Part shown: positions 26,084 through 35,719 of the stretch, one piece after another
How positions within the stretch are numbered: position 1 is the stretch's first letter
Layout of the letters: every line of letters begins with the position of its first letter
Origin: Clostridium saccharobutylicum DSM 13864
GTDB lineage: Bacteria; Bacillota; Clostridia; Clostridiales; Clostridiaceae
Direction: 5' to 3'
DNA: 64,000 bases
NCBI RefSeq assembly: GCF_000473995.1
Contig: NC_022571.1
Location: forward strand, 2,759,416-2,823,415
Position numbers and translations under genes: made by a program
Notes under the pieces: generated by a model
Database searches by the model: none
The model's input: the letters and a program-made list of their open reading frames with translations, nothing else
Told to the model about the DNA's origin: nothing

Positions 26084-27526
26084 TTATATTTGTAGATGAT
26101 TTTGTCGAATATGTTTTTTTCTTTTTAATCTTAAAACTGTAGTTACAACTCCAATAAAGCAAATAAGTGCTGCACTAATATATACATACTTCATTCCAAA
26201 TATAAAAACATCATTTCTACCTTCAACATATCCAAGTACTTTTTTTCCCATTTTAATACTCATGAAATAATATAAAAGTGATGTAGCCATAGCAACACCT
26301 GAAGATTGTCCCAAATTTCTTACAAAAGCATTTATGCTTCCTGCAATACCTAATTTATTACTCGGAGCCGAAGACATAACAAGTGAATTATTAGGTGATA
26401 GAAATAATCCATTTCCAATACCTATTAAGGATATATATACAATTAATTCTTGAACAGGTGAGCTTTCATTTAAAGTTGCCATTAATCCCATTCCTATTCC
26501 CATAACTATTAAACCAATGAATGTTAAAGACTCTGATCCAATTTTATCAGATAGATGTCCGCTAAAAGGTGCAATTATTGTAATTATAACTGGACAAATC
26601 ATCATAATCATTCCTGCATAATCCGGAGTCATTTTTAACACATTTTCAAGATAAAATGGTTGAACAATATTATTACTGTTAAATGATGCATAGCATATAA
26701 AAGTACATACTATACCTACAGAAAACAGTGAGTTTTTAAATACTGAAAAGTCTATAAGAGGATATTTTTGTTTCTTTTCTACAAGTATAAATACAGCAAA
26801 CAATAAAGCTGCCATAAAAAAACTAAATATTATTTTACTGTTATCATATCCAATAGTCTGCCCAACTATAAGAGCATAAAATAAAAAGATAACGCTAACG
26901 CCAAATATTATAGCACCAGCAAAATCAATATCTTCTTTCTTTTCGTTTAATTTTCTAGGTAACATCTTAAAACCAACTATTGTAGCAATTATTCCAATAG
27001 GAACATTTATAAAAAATATATAATTCCAATTTAAATATGAAACTATAAACCCTCCTAAAGGCGGACCTATCATTGTTCCTAAAGCTATAAAAGTTCCTGA
27101 TATTCCAAGTGCTTTTCCTCTTTCATTTGCAGGAAATACCTGCGTTATAATTCCCTGATTGTTTGCCATAGCAGCCGAAGCCCCTATAGCCTGAACTATT
27201 CTAAAAAACACTAAAGATGTAAAAGTCTTTGATAAACCACAGAGTAAAGATCCTATAGTGAATACCAATAACCCCAAATTGAATATTATAGATTTTCCTT
27301 TTATATCACCTAATCTTCCAAAAAATAAAATTGTACTGACTATCGTAATAAGATAACAAATTATTATTAATTGTATAGAATACATAGTTACAGAAAACAT
27401 ATTTACCATTACTGGCAATACTACATTTACTATAGTACTATCCAATGTTGCCATAAATGGTAGCAAAACTACTACAGCTAATATTATCCATCTATTTTTA
27501 TATTCATTCCTTTTCTCTATCTCCAT
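26084..27526 (-). CDS. MFS drug transporter, DHA2 family (EmrB/QacA type)
   Basis: 480 residues, with about fourteen helices expected. Family marks are FMATLDSTIVNVVLPVM (helix 1 with the conserved LDxTIVNVALP), FGRLGDIKGK (motif A), AIGASAAMANNQGIITQVFP (motif B region) and GTMIGPPLGGFIVSYLNWNYIFFINVPIG (motif C). Such proteins export hydrophobic drugs or dyes by proton antiport. No adjacent TetR/MarR regulator or HlyD-type adaptor is present. Substrate unknown. Confidence 0.9.
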   Translation of the reverse strand: MEIEKRNEYKNRWIILAVVVLLPFMATLDSTIVNVVLPVMVNMFSVTMYSIQLIIICYLITIVSTILFFGRLGDIKGKSIIFNLGLLVFTIGSLLCGLSKTFTSLVFFRIVQAIGASAAMANNQGIITQVFPANERGKALGISGTFIALGTMIGPPLGGFIVSYLNWNYIFFINVPIGIIATIVGFKMLPRKLNEKKEDIDFAGAIIFGVSVIFLFYALIVGQTIGYDNSKIIFSFFMAALLFAVFILVEKKQKYPLIDFSVFKNSLFSVGIVCTFICYASFNSNNIVQPFYLENVLKMTPDYAGMIMMICPVIITIIAPFSGHLSDKIGSESLTFIGLIVMGIGMGLMATLNESSPVQELIVYISLIGIGNGLFLSPNNSLVMSSAPSNKLGIAGSINAFVRNLGQSSGVAMATSLLYYFMSIKMGKKVLGYVEGRNDVFIFGMKYVYISAALICFIGVVTTVLRLKRKKHIRQNHLQI

Positions 27527-27697
27527 AATAAAAAATCATCTTCTTTCATCAATTATGCTCTACTTCTTCTGAATCACATCTGCATATTGAATAACACTTT
27601 TTACTTTGCTGTTAATTATTATATAATTACTACAATATACTGATATTATTTATTTTATTGTAAGCTCCTTACTTTAATCACTCTATTATTTGCATTG

Positions 27698-27728
27698 AAA
27701 AAGAGATAGCCATATCATTATAGCTACC
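27698..27728 (-). terminator. Terminator downstream of surE
   Basis: On the minus strand GGTAGCTATA (27728-27719) pairs with TATGGCTATC (27714-27705) through a four-base loop using two G-T pairs. TCTTTTTC follows. It lies 110 bp beyond the surE stop. Confidence 0.6.
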
Positions 27729-27839
27729 CCTTAATCATAATTTATCTTTAATTTATATTATTCTATCATATAGATTTTGTTCCATTATAATTTTTCCAAT
27801 ATTAATTACTAAAGCAAATTTATAAAAATCCTCAAAAAA

Positions 27840-28598
27840 TTATTCAAATATTTTTTTAACATCTTCTAATATACTAAAATTAGTAAAATCAAAATGAAGT
27901 GGTGTTAATGTAACATATCCTTTAGATAGATAATATAAATCTGTTTCATCTTCTTCAATATTGTTTCTTGTTCCTTTTAACTTGTATGATTTATCTTCAT
28001 CATTACTCTCTACAAGAACATATTCATTATTATATGTTGCTTTACCTATCTTACATACTTTTATTCCCTTTATATCATTATCATTTAAATCTGGGATATT
28101 AACATTTAAAACAACATCACTCTTTAAATATTTTTCCTTTGCTACATTTAAAACTTTCATTAGCCACTTTACTGCCTTTGAATAATCTTCATCATCTTTT
28201 TCATAATTTACATCCATAGATACAGCAATTGATGGTACACCATAAATTGCTCCCTCTACAGCTGCTGAAACTGTTCCAGAATATAAAATGTCTATTCCTA
28301 AGTTTGGTCCTTTATTTATACCCGATATTACAATATCTATATCATCTTGTAAAAAGGATAATCCAATTTGAGTACAGTCAGCTGGTGTTCCTAATACGCT
28401 ATACGCTTTGCAATCTAATCCTTCTATAGATTCTTCCTTTATTTTTATAGGATTGTGTATTGATATAGAATGACTAGACGCACTCTTTTGTTCTCTAGGT
28501 GCAACGATTATTACATTATGCTCTTTAGAAACTTCTTTAGCTAATGAAATTATTCCTGGAGCATTAATTCCATCATCGTTAGTAATTAAAATATTCAT
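27840..28598 (-). CDS. surE: 5'/3'-nucleotidase SurE
   Basis: 252 residues. The start MNILITNDDGINAPG carries the metal-binding NDD motif (7-9). APREQKSASSHSI, GTPADCTQIGL and VISGINKGPNLGIDILYSGTVSAA are the standard SurE signatures, including catalytic S and N residues. It removes phosphate from nucleoside 5'- and 3'-monophosphates in the cytosol using a divalent metal and is associated with stationary-phase survival. AGGAGG precedes the start. It lies 97 bp downstream of a metallo-hydrolase gene on the same strand. Confidence 0.96.
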   Translation of the reverse strand: MNILITNDDGINAPGIISLAKEVSKEHNVIIVAPREQKSASSHSISIHNPIKIKEESIEGLDCKAYSVLGTPADCTQIGLSFLQDDIDIVISGINKGPNLGIDILYSGTVSAAVEGAIYGVPSIAVSMDVNYEKDDEDYSKAVKWLMKVLNVAKEKYLKSDVVLNVNIPDLNDNDIKGIKVCKIGKATYNNEYVLVESNDEDKSYKLKGTRNNIEEDETDLYYLSKGYVTLTPLHFDFTNFSILEDVKKIFE

Positions 28599-28694
28599 AA
28601 AACCTCCTAAATTTATAATATATATAGTTTATATCTAACAACATTAGTTATTCACAAATATATAAATCTTTGCGAATTCTCATGTTTTTAGCTT

Positions 28695-29585
28695 TTATTT
28701 TGAATATTTAAGAAATCCATCTTCCATAATTAAATTAAGCTTTTTTATATCATATAAATATTCCACATATGATTTTAACATTCTTTCTATAAGATAATAT
28801 CTATCTATACTATTTACATTGATATTAAACTTTTTAATAACAGCTTTCATAAGATCCTCAAGTGTCATTTGTCCCTCTATTACTTCATATATTTTCATTG
28901 CCCTGTCTTCATAAAAATCCATATTATCATCTATCAATTTTTTGATATTGTCATAAATGCCTTTATGAGCTACCACATATTTACTACAATGCAAATCGTA
29001 AAGCTTAGCTTTGCTCTTCATATCTTCACTTAATATAAAACTATATGGTATTTTAGCTCCCTTCATTACGTTATAACTTATAAGAGCATCTCCTAAATAT
29101 GCAACATCATCAGGCGTTATAATACATATATGAGCAGGACTGTGACCTGGTGTATGAACAATCTTAAAATTAACATCACATACTGATATTTCATCTTGAT
29201 TTTCAAATATTCTAATATCTGTTTTACATATCATATGACCAAAGTGTTCCTTTACAGATTCTAATGTTTGACTTCCATAAAAAACCTTGAGATTAATTTC
29301 AGAGCTGCATGTAAGCGCTTCAAAATCAGACATAGCAATAATTGAATTGTATTTATTTTTAAAATATTCATTATTTCCAATATGATCTATATGTGCGTGA
29401 CTATTTATAATAGCTGAAACTTTAAAATTATTGCTTTCCAAAACTTCCTCTATACCATCACGCTCTTCTTTTTTCCAGCCCGTATCTAGCATAATAATTT
29501 TTTCATCATTAATTTTATAAAATGGTATGTAGGTCATTCCAGTATCAATGCAATAAGTATTTCCTTTTATTTTTAATATATCCAT
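28695..29585 (-). CDS. Metallo-beta-lactamase-fold hydrolase, glyoxalase II-like
   Basis: 296 residues. The metal site is complete: SHAHIDH (H63, H65, D67, H68), H148 in HTPGHSPAH, D166 in YLGDAL and H207 in VVAHKG. The C-terminal helical region (about 215-290) resembles that of MBL-fold thioesterases or glyoxalase II relatives. It is presumably cytosolic and hydrolytic; substrate unknown. AAGGAGAAGG lies just before the ATG. surE follows 97 bp downstream and may be co-transcribed. Confidence 0.88.
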   Translation of the reverse strand: MDILKIKGNTYCIDTGMTYIPFYKINDEKIIMLDTGWKKEERDGIEEVLESNNFKVSAIINSHAHIDHIGNNEYFKNKYNSIIAMSDFEALTCSSEINLKVFYGSQTLESVKEHFGHMICKTDIRIFENQDEISVCDVNFKIVHTPGHSPAHICIITPDDVAYLGDALISYNVMKGAKIPYSFILSEDMKSKAKLYDLHCSKYVVAHKGIYDNIKKLIDDNMDFYEDRAMKIYEVIEGQMTLEDLMKAVIKKFNINVNSIDRYYLIERMLKSYVEYLYDIKKLNLIMEDGFLKYSK

Positions 29586-29842
29586 TCAACCTTCTCCTTT
29601 ATTACTAGTGCAATAAATAAGTTTTATCTTTACTATTGTCTATTTTATCCTTATTTAATTATATCAAACATTTTGTTCTTGTTTTAGTTTTTTTGAATTC
29701 AAAAACAATGCAAAAATCCCTGACAAAACTAAATTAACATGCTCACTTTATAGAAGCAGTTTTATTATTTTAACTGTCTATATATAAAATAAGCATATCA
29801 CATCAGTATTATCAAGGATTTCAAACACATAAAAGAGTTGAA

Positions 29843-29853
29843 TGTGCCTTAAT
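29843..29853. repeat. Recurring 11-bp terminus TGTGCCTTAAT
   Basis: The same 11-mer occurs at 2040-2050, 22050-22060 and here, always downstream of, or in, the 3' region of a minus-strand gene. At 22050 it is the terminus of an inverted-end element. Here it lies about 25 bp after the stop of the lysine-type permease, followed by 150 bp of non-coding sequence. Confidence 0.35.
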
Positions 29854-29878
29854 TAATTACTTTACTAATATTACTTTG

Positions 29879-31366
29879 TTATTTTGCCTGCCTTATTTCT
29901 TCTTTAAATTCAAAATCACATTCTTCCAAAGGAACTATCTTTGTTTTCTTAATAAATTTGTATCCAAAGTATAAACAAATAAATATAGGAATAGTAATAT
30001 AATTTGTAATAAAATCAAACCAGCTGAAAGTATCACCTTGGAATACCCATATATTAGATCCAAATATAACAATTACGCATAAAATTACAGATATTATTGG
30101 TCCAAATGGATAGAATTTAGCTTTAAACTTTAAGTCATTTAAATCTCTGCCTTGAGCTATGTACGCTTTTCTAAATCTATAATGACAAATACCTATACCA
30201 AGCCACGCGAAGAATGCCATTATTCCAGAAACATTATAAAGTATGTAATATATTTTTCCATCTCCAATTAATGATGCAAAAAATGCTGAACATGCTACTA
30301 TAGTTGTAACATATAGTGCATTCATTGGAACTCCTCTTTTATTTACTTTTCGTAAAAACTTAGGAGCTTTTCCCTCTAATGCTAAAGCATATAACATTCT
30401 TGATGAAACATAAAGTCCGGAGTTTCCACAAGATAATACTGAAGTTAAAATTACTGCATTCATAGCACTTGCTGCAAATGCTATTCCACATTTTTCAAAT
30501 ACCATTGTAAATGGACTGTATGCTATATTATCTACACCACTTTTTAATAAATTTTCGTCTGTAAAAGGAATTATGAATCCTATTACTATAATCGCACCTA
30601 CATAAAATAATAATATACGCCAAAAAACTGTCTTTATTGCTTTTGGTACATTTTCTTGTGGATTTTCTGATTCCCCTGCTGCTAGTCCAACTATTTCTGT
30701 TCCAGAAAAGGAAAATCCCGCTACCAAAAATACATTTATAATTCCTAATAATCCACCAATGAAAGGCCCTTTGTTTCCATTTCCATCTGATAATCCCCAA
30801 TTGGTGAATCCTGGAGAACCATTTCCTAATATTCCAATTATCATTAGAACACCAACTATAATGAATATAATTATTGTAATTACTTTAATGCTTGCAAACC
30901 AATATTCACTTTCGCCATAAGCTTTAGCTGATAAAAAATTCAAAACAAAAATAATTGCTAAAAATATTATGCTCCACATAGTTCCATTTGTGTCTGGAAA
31001 CCAAAACTTTACAATAAGCGAACCTGCAACCAACTCAGCTGCTACACCTATAGCCCAGCAAAACCAATAATTCCACCCAAGTGTAAATCCTAGTGCAGGA
31101 TCAACAAATCTTGTAGCATAAGTTTCAAATGAACCTGAAATAGGTAATAATGTTGACATTTCTCCAAGAGACATCATTAATAGATATACAACTATTCCCA
31201 TAATTATATAGGCTAGTAATGCCCCTCCTGGTCCTGCTGTACTTACAGCGCTTCCACTTGCAAAAAAAAGTCCTGTACCTATAGAGCCCCCTATAGCTAT
31301 CATATTCATATGCCTTGCTTTTAAACTTCTATTTAGTTTATATTCTTTTTCATTATCTATTTTCAT
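29879..31366 (-). CDS. Amino acid permease, LysP-like
   Basis: 495 residues from ATG 31366, preceded by GGTGGGG; an in-frame GTG at 31378 overlaps that site. LKARHMNMIAIGGSIGTGLFFASG, GPGGALLAYIIMGIVVYLLM and SLGEMSTLLPISGSFETYATRFV closely follow the lysine-specific permease LysP. There are about twelve helices with an extended C-terminal tail. It would import lysine, or a related cationic amino acid, with protons. No lysine riboswitch (L-box) is visible in the 145 bp upstream. Assignment to lysine rests on similarity recalled, not on a search. Confidence 0.88.
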   Translation of the reverse strand: MKIDNEKEYKLNRSLKARHMNMIAIGGSIGTGLFFASGSAVSTAGPGGALLAYIIMGIVVYLLMMSLGEMSTLLPISGSFETYATRFVDPALGFTLGWNYWFCWAIGVAAELVAGSLIVKFWFPDTNGTMWSIIFLAIIFVLNFLSAKAYGESEYWFASIKVITIIIFIIVGVLMIIGILGNGSPGFTNWGLSDGNGNKGPFIGGLLGIINVFLVAGFSFSGTEIVGLAAGESENPQENVPKAIKTVFWRILLFYVGAIIVIGFIIPFTDENLLKSGVDNIAYSPFTMVFEKCGIAFAASAMNAVILTSVLSCGNSGLYVSSRMLYALALEGKAPKFLRKVNKRGVPMNALYVTTIVACSAFFASLIGDGKIYYILYNVSGIMAFFAWLGIGICHYRFRKAYIAQGRDLNDLKFKAKFYPFGPIISVILCVIVIFGSNIWVFQGDTFSWFDFITNYITIPIFICLYFGYKFIKKTKIVPLEECDFEFKEEIRQAK

Positions 31367-31454
31367 AAATATCCCCACCTATCCTATAAACTTTGTAATA
31401 AATAATGATATTGTTTTTAATGTTACCATAATATATAAAGTATGTACAGAAAAT

Positions 31455-31497
31455 AAAAGCTGTAACTTATTTCTTATTTAAAGTTACAGCTTCTTTT
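31455..31497. terminator. Terminator of the GH12 gene
   Basis: AAAAGCTGTAACTT (31455-31468) pairs with AAGTTACAGCTTCTTTT (31481-31497), a 12-bp core stem with T-rich flanks on both strands. It lies 13 bp from the GH12 stop. Confidence 0.85.
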
Positions 31498-31509
31498 CCA
31501 TTATGCTTT

Positions 31510-32280
31510 TTAATTAAATGTTACAGAAAAATTATTTGTGTTAAAATTTTGGCCCTTACCGTTATTATAGCTTGATGTGATTTCATATCCAAATTGAACA
31601 CTATCAAATTGAATATCTCCATACCACTTTGGTGTATTCTTAATCCAGTTAGTTATTGCCTTTATATCAACAGACCCTGAACTAACATTTCCACCAGTTC
31701 TTACAAATGAATAAACCATATTTTGAGTATTATCACCATAATACACGTTCCATGTCTGACCACCTATTGATACATTTCTATAAACTGGTATTGGACCTGA
31801 TGCATTCCATCCATATGAAATAGGATTTACGTCTCCAAATTTATTCATCCAAATCATAATTTCATGCTTATTCTTTTTAGAATCACGATTAGAATAACTT
31901 GGATCATGTAACCATATATCATAAGCAGTTTCCATTGAAGTTCCACTTATAGGAACTGTGACATTAAAGCTACTTTTAAGAGTATTTACAGCACTTACCT
32001 TTCTATTTATTACTTTTTCAACATGAGGATAAGATTTTATTCCTCCAGTATTAGGCTGTGCTGACCATACACCCCAATTACTATATGAGTTACCCCATAT
32101 AGTTTGAGCTCCTGAGCCTTCTCCCCATACGTCATTATTAAGAGTATATCCACTATTACTCCACGAACCATACTTATCCGTTGTTGACCATGTTGCTGCA
32201 CTTGCTTTAACAGCTCCACCACCCATTAATATTGTTGTGAATACCGCGACAGACATTCCTGCCTTTACTATTTTATTCAT
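31510..32280 (-). CDS. Secreted glycoside hydrolase family 12 endoglucanase
   Basis: 256 residues. The signal peptide is about 1-28, ending VKASA. The mature part is a single GH12 jelly-roll. The nucleophile is E140 in HEIMIWMNKFGD and the acid/base is E233 in QFGYEITSS. TAYDIWLHDP and the tryptophan-rich start (WSTTDKYGSW, NSYSNWGVWS) are also typical. GH12 enzymes cut beta-1,4-glucans or xyloglucan with retention of configuration. There is no dockerin or cellulose-binding module, so it acts as a free extracellular enzyme. It is monocistronic and followed by a strong terminator. Confidence 0.93.
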   Translation of the reverse strand: MNKIVKAGMSVAVFTTILMGGGAVKASAATWSTTDKYGSWSNSGYTLNNDVWGEGSGAQTIWGNSYSNWGVWSAQPNTGGIKSYPHVEKVINRKVSAVNTLKSSFNVTVPISGTSMETAYDIWLHDPSYSNRDSKKNKHEIMIWMNKFGDVNPISYGWNASGPIPVYRNVSIGGQTWNVYYGDNTQNMVYSFVRTGGNVSSGSVDIKAITNWIKNTPKWYGDIQFDSVQFGYEITSSYNNGKGQNFNTNNFSVTFN

Positions 32281-32471
32281 AATTTTACACCCCTTATTGT
32301 TTATTGAAAATTAATGATATATTAAGTAACTTTTAATTATATATTGTCATAATATTCAAATAAAAGAAATACAATTTTCTCTAAACGAATAAAATTAGGA
32401 ATGAAAAGCAAATAAGACGAATTTAATTGAATGAATTAACAAATTAACATATAATGTTATAAATACACTAA

Positions 32472-32575
32472 TATAGAGTTACTCATTGAGATTCAAAATT
32501 ATGAAATTAAAAAATCACTAATACTTTTGAAATTGTATCAATTTATATATCTTGATATCAATATGGAACTCTATA
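32472..32575. repeat. Dispersed element C, copy 1
   Basis: TATAGAGTT at the left end is the reverse complement of AACTCTATA at the right end. The core ACTCATTGAGATTCAA and the following 30 bp are about 80 percent identical to 43373-43425. It lies immediately upstream of the homocysteine methyltransferase gene and carries no open frame. It does not match the S-box consensus. Confidence 0.4.
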
Positions 32576-32618
32576 ATCTTTAATTTATAATTATTACATA
32601 GAAAAGAGGTATTACATT

Positions 32619-33557
32619 ATGAATCCAATTAATAACATTTTGAATGATTTTCCATTAATAATTTTAGACGGTGCATTAGCTACAGAACTTGAAAATAGAG
32701 GCTGCGATATTAACGATTCTCTTTGGTCTGCTAAAATCTTAGCTGAAAAGCCTGAAATGATAGAAAAAGTACATTATGATTACTTTGCTGCTGGTGCTGA
32801 TTGTGCAATAACATCAAGTTACCAAGCTACTATTGATGGTTTTATACAAAAAGGATTTTCTGAAGATGAAGCAGTATCTCTTATAAAAAGATCTGTGCAA
32901 ATTGCTAAAAAAGCAAGAGATGACTTTTGGAATAATACTGAAAATAGAAAAAATAGACCAACTCCTTTAGTAGCTGGTTCAGTTGGTCCTTATGGTGCTT
33001 ATCTCGCTGATGGTTCTGAATATCGCGGTGATTATAAAATCACAGAAGAAGAAATAATTAATTTTCATAGACCAAGAATAAAAATTTTAGTAGAAGAAGG
33101 CGTAGATATTCTTGCTTGTGAAACCATTCCAAGCCTTATTGAAGCAAAAGCTCTTGTTAAGCTTCTCAAAGAATTCCCTGGGATTTCTTGTTGGATAAGC
33201 TTTAGCTGTAAAAACGCTTATGAAATAAGTGATGGAACTAATATTTCTGAATGTGCTAATTATTTAGATAAATTTGATCAAGTTGCAGCAATTGGATTAA
33301 ATTGTACTGCACCTCAATATGTAGAATCACTAATTACAGAAATTAAAAATAATTCTAATAAACCTGTAGTAGTTTATCCAAACTCTGGTGAAGAATATGA
33401 TGCTAATTCAAAAACATGGCATGGCCATTCTTCTAGCGAATCCTACTGTTGCAGTGCTAAAGGCTGGTTTGAAAAAGGTGCGAAGCTAATAGGTGGCTGT
33501 TGCAGAACAACACCCCAAGATATAAAAGCTATTTCTAAGTGGAGTAGAAATCTATAA
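32619..33557 (+). CDS. mmuM: Homocysteine S-methyltransferase
   Basis: 312 residues. ILDGALATELENRGCD at the start, IGLNCTAP in the middle and GGCCRTTPQDI near the C-terminus give the three zinc-binding cysteines of the BHMT/MmuM barrel. The enzyme methylates homocysteine to methionine in the cytosol using S-methylmethionine (or S-adenosylmethionine) as donor. AAAGAGG lies ten bases before the ATG. The S-methylmethionine permease usually paired with it is not adjacent. A strong terminator follows at 33573. Confidence 0.93.
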   Translation: MNPINNILNDFPLIILDGALATELENRGCDINDSLWSAKILAEKPEMIEKVHYDYFAAGADCAITSSYQATIDGFIQKGFSEDEAVSLIKRSVQIAKKARDDFWNNTENRKNRPTPLVAGSVGPYGAYLADGSEYRGDYKITEEEIINFHRPRIKILVEEGVDILACETIPSLIEAKALVKLLKEFPGISCWISFSCKNAYEISDGTNISECANYLDKFDQVAAIGLNCTAPQYVESLITEIKNNSNKPVVVYPNSGEEYDANSKTWHGHSSSESYCCSAKGWFEKGAKLIGGCCRTTPQDIKAISKWSRNL

Positions 33558-33572
33558 AATTATAACATAACT

Positions 33573-33611
33573 AAAGCTGAGATTTTCTATATATAAAAAA
33601 TCTCAGCTTTT
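33573..33611. terminator. Bidirectional terminator between mmuM and the LiaF-like gene
   Basis: AAAGCTGAGATTTT (33573-33586) pairs with AAAATCTCAGCTTT (33597-33610), a perfect 14-bp stem with a 10-base loop between the convergent genes. Confidence 0.92.
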
Positions 33612-33674
33612 ATCTAATTCTATATTAAAATTCAAAATTGTTTACTATTATTTTTTAACAAATTTTATTATCAT

Positions 33675-34382
33675 TTAGATATAAATTATCTCCACTCCAG
33701 AAAAGCTGACATCACCAACTAATGTTAAAGTATTTGTTGTTACTTGATTATTTCTATTTTTTTCGCTGACAGAACCCAAAAATACGTTAGTTTTATCATC
33801 AACATTCCAAGCTTTTGGTATATATAATTCTATTCCTGAAAAAGAAGCATTAATCCTAACTACGGCATTTTCGTTACTCATTACTGCATTATCAAAATAC
33901 AACTTCATGGCACCAAATGAACACTCAAACTCTCCTTGCTCAAACTTATCAGTATTTATATATTTTATACTAGCACCAAATGAATTTTTAAATTTAACAT
34001 GACTTTCATCTTCTACATCAATTTTCTCAAACTTATAATCTTCATTATTATTATGATAATAATTGTGATGATTCCATTTAATTTGTTTATGAAAAATCAT
34101 AGAAAGGCCAATACTACCAAGTAATGCTGCGATTAGTACAGTCCAAGGTGTAATATTTGTAATTCCTAATTGTCTATCATATATTATGCAAATAAATGCT
34201 ATAGGAAATAGAATTCCTGAAAAATTTAAATGAAGTACGCTCTTCACAATAACTATTACCAAAAAAACTGTTAACAATAAACTAAACACATTCACATTTG
34301 GAAAGTATGTGAGTTTACTCATAATCATAAAAATACCTGCTAGTATAAATAAAACTCCCCAAAAAATTCTTTCTTTTTTCAT
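33675..34382 (-). CDS. LiaF-like membrane protein
   Basis: 235 residues. Four N-terminal membrane helices (about 8-110) are followed by a histidine/asparagine-rich turn (WNHHNYYHNNNED). The C-terminal beta-helical domain has regular repeats (FKNSFGASIKYI, FECSFGAMKLYF, INASFSGIELYIP, DVSFSGVEIIYI), matching LiaF-type or DUF2154-like envelope-stress proteins. It starts one base after the LytTR regulator stop, so the two are co-expressed. In such pairs the membrane protein commonly modulates the regulator; here that is inference. Confidence 0.82.
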   Translation of the reverse strand: MKKERIFWGVLFILAGIFMIMSKLTYFPNVNVFSLLLTVFLVIVIVKSVLHLNFSGILFPIAFICIIYDRQLGITNITPWTVLIAALLGSIGLSMIFHKQIKWNHHNYYHNNNEDYKFEKIDVEDESHVKFKNSFGASIKYINTDKFEQGEFECSFGAMKLYFDNAVMSNENAVVRINASFSGIELYIPKAWNVDDKTNVFLGSVSEKNRNNQVTTNTLTLVGDVSFSGVEIIYI

Positions 34383-34383
34383 A

Positions 34384-34839
34384 TCATTTCCTCTTTTCTA
34401 ATAATTTAATTTTTAAAGGTTTATAATAATATCTTGATACATATACCTGTTTGTGAGTATTTTGAAATTCAACCTTGCTTGATGATGATAAACTACGTGT
34501 TATAGAGTAAATATGATTCGTATTTAAAATTGTTGACTTTGAAACTCTCATAAAATATCCTGGCAATAATTCTTCAAGTTCATAAAGTTTATATTTTACA
34601 TTATAAATATTGTTAATGGTATGTGCACAAATACCATTTTCTTCAGTATCAAAAAATAAAACTTCTTCCAAAGAAAGATAATACTCAGTATCACCTTTGT
34701 AAAAAGTTATACGTTTATTATTTGACAGCATGTCATCAAGCATACTTTGAATATTTTTAACTTCTTCACTTAATTTACTGCATCTAATAATAACTTCATT
34801 TTCTTTAATTTTATTGTCTACTTCAACTTGTATCTTCAT
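34384..34839 (-). CDS. LytTR-family DNA-binding regulator
   Basis: 151 residues from ATG 34839 (MKIQVEV), with GGGGAG eight bases upstream; a longer frame to 34893 lacks a site. There is no receiver domain. The C-terminal LytTR fold runs from about residue 50 to 150: YLSLEEVLFFDTEENGICAHT, YKLYELEELLPGYFMRVSKSTILN and KVEFQNTHKQVYVSRYYYKPLK. Such short LytTR proteins act without phosphorylation and are usually paired with a small membrane protein, as here. Targets are probably its own operon and envelope genes. Confidence 0.88.
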   Translation of the reverse strand: MKIQVEVDNKIKENEVIIRCSKLSEEVKNIQSMLDDMLSNNKRITFYKGDTEYYLSLEEVLFFDTEENGICAHTINNIYNVKYKLYELEELLPGYFMRVSKSTILNTNHIYSITRSLSSSSKVEFQNTHKQVYVSRYYYKPLKIKLLEKRK

Positions 34840-35079
34840 ATTTTCACTCCCCACATTTTTTATTATATTAATTGTTTTTTTCATTGTAAACATAACAGAA
34901 GTAAGTGGTTAGTTATTCCTTGTAAGTGGTATACTTTTGACAATACGATAGTAATTATTTAGTATCTACATTCTTGTATAAAATCAATTAATATAATTGC
35001 ATAACAAAAAATATCACAAATTCATTTCTGAATAATGTGATATTTCATGTAAATGTTAAAGTATTGAAATGATATATTT

Positions 35080-35715
35080 TTATTGATTTTGAATGTGTGA
35101 CGCTAATTCATCTCTTGTGAATCTTTTAGGTTCTTTGAATCTATTTAATTCTAATACTCTATAATAAATTTCAGCTACTCTTTCAACACATCTTGCCTTA
35201 GATAATACATCATCTATATCGTTGCTTACAACAACAACTCCATTACATTCTAACAGACATGCATTACTTATATTTAAATTTTCTATTAATTCATCTGCTA
35301 CTCCAACGCTCTTTGCTTTTCCATAATTAGCCACATAAATGTATCCGCCATATTTTGCTGAATCATAAGTTATTGGTGGAATCACCTTATTAACAACAGA
35401 AAAAGTAGTTGCATAAACTGAGTGAACATGCATAAAAGCTCTTATATCTTTTTTAGATTTATATGTTTCAAGGTGCATTAGCATATCACTATTAGGTTCA
35501 ATTCCATCACTTGCTTCAATTTTGTTTCCATTTAAATCTACAACACAAATATGTTCTAGCTTCAAATCTTGTATTTTAATTTTTGCTGGTGTTATGACAA
35601 CATATCCTGAACTTTCTTCTTTAATGCTGAAAGTTCCTAATCTTTCTGTACATAAATTATATCTTTCCGCATCTTTAGCGATTTTTATAAGTTTAATTTT
35701 TAAATTTTCTAACAT
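35080..35715 (-). CDS. Class II aldolase/adducin-family protein
   Basis: 211 residues. GTFSIKEESSGYVVITPAKI contains the phosphate-binding entry loop. HVHSVYATTFSVV (zinc histidines) and the later region ISNACLLECNGVVVVSNDIDDVLSKA match L-fuculose-1-phosphate aldolase/RhaD-type enzymes. The usual third zinc histidine (LLxxHG) is replaced by LLECNG, so canonical metal binding may be altered. It is cytosolic. The CoA-transferase gene ends 84 bp upstream on the same strand, suggesting one operon for catabolism of a sugar or hydroxy acid. Substrate unknown. Confidence 0.8.
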   Translation of the reverse strand: MLENLKIKLIKIAKDAERYNLCTERLGTFSIKEESSGYVVITPAKIKIQDLKLEHICVVDLNGNKIEASDGIEPNSDMLMHLETYKSKKDIRAFMHVHSVYATTFSVVNKVIPPITYDSAKYGGYIYVANYGKAKSVGVADELIENLNISNACLLECNGVVVVSNDIDDVLSKARCVERVAEIYYRVLELNRFKEPKRFTRDELASHIQNQ

Positions 35716-35719
35716 AATA

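Noticed and set aside
31367..31509. Lysine riboswitch upstream of the LysP-like permease
   Set aside because: The space is too short and lacks L-box motifs; it contains the GH12 terminator.
32472..32575. SAM riboswitch upstream of mmuM
   Set aside because: The S-box consensus bases are missing; the sequence is instead a copy of a dispersed repeat.
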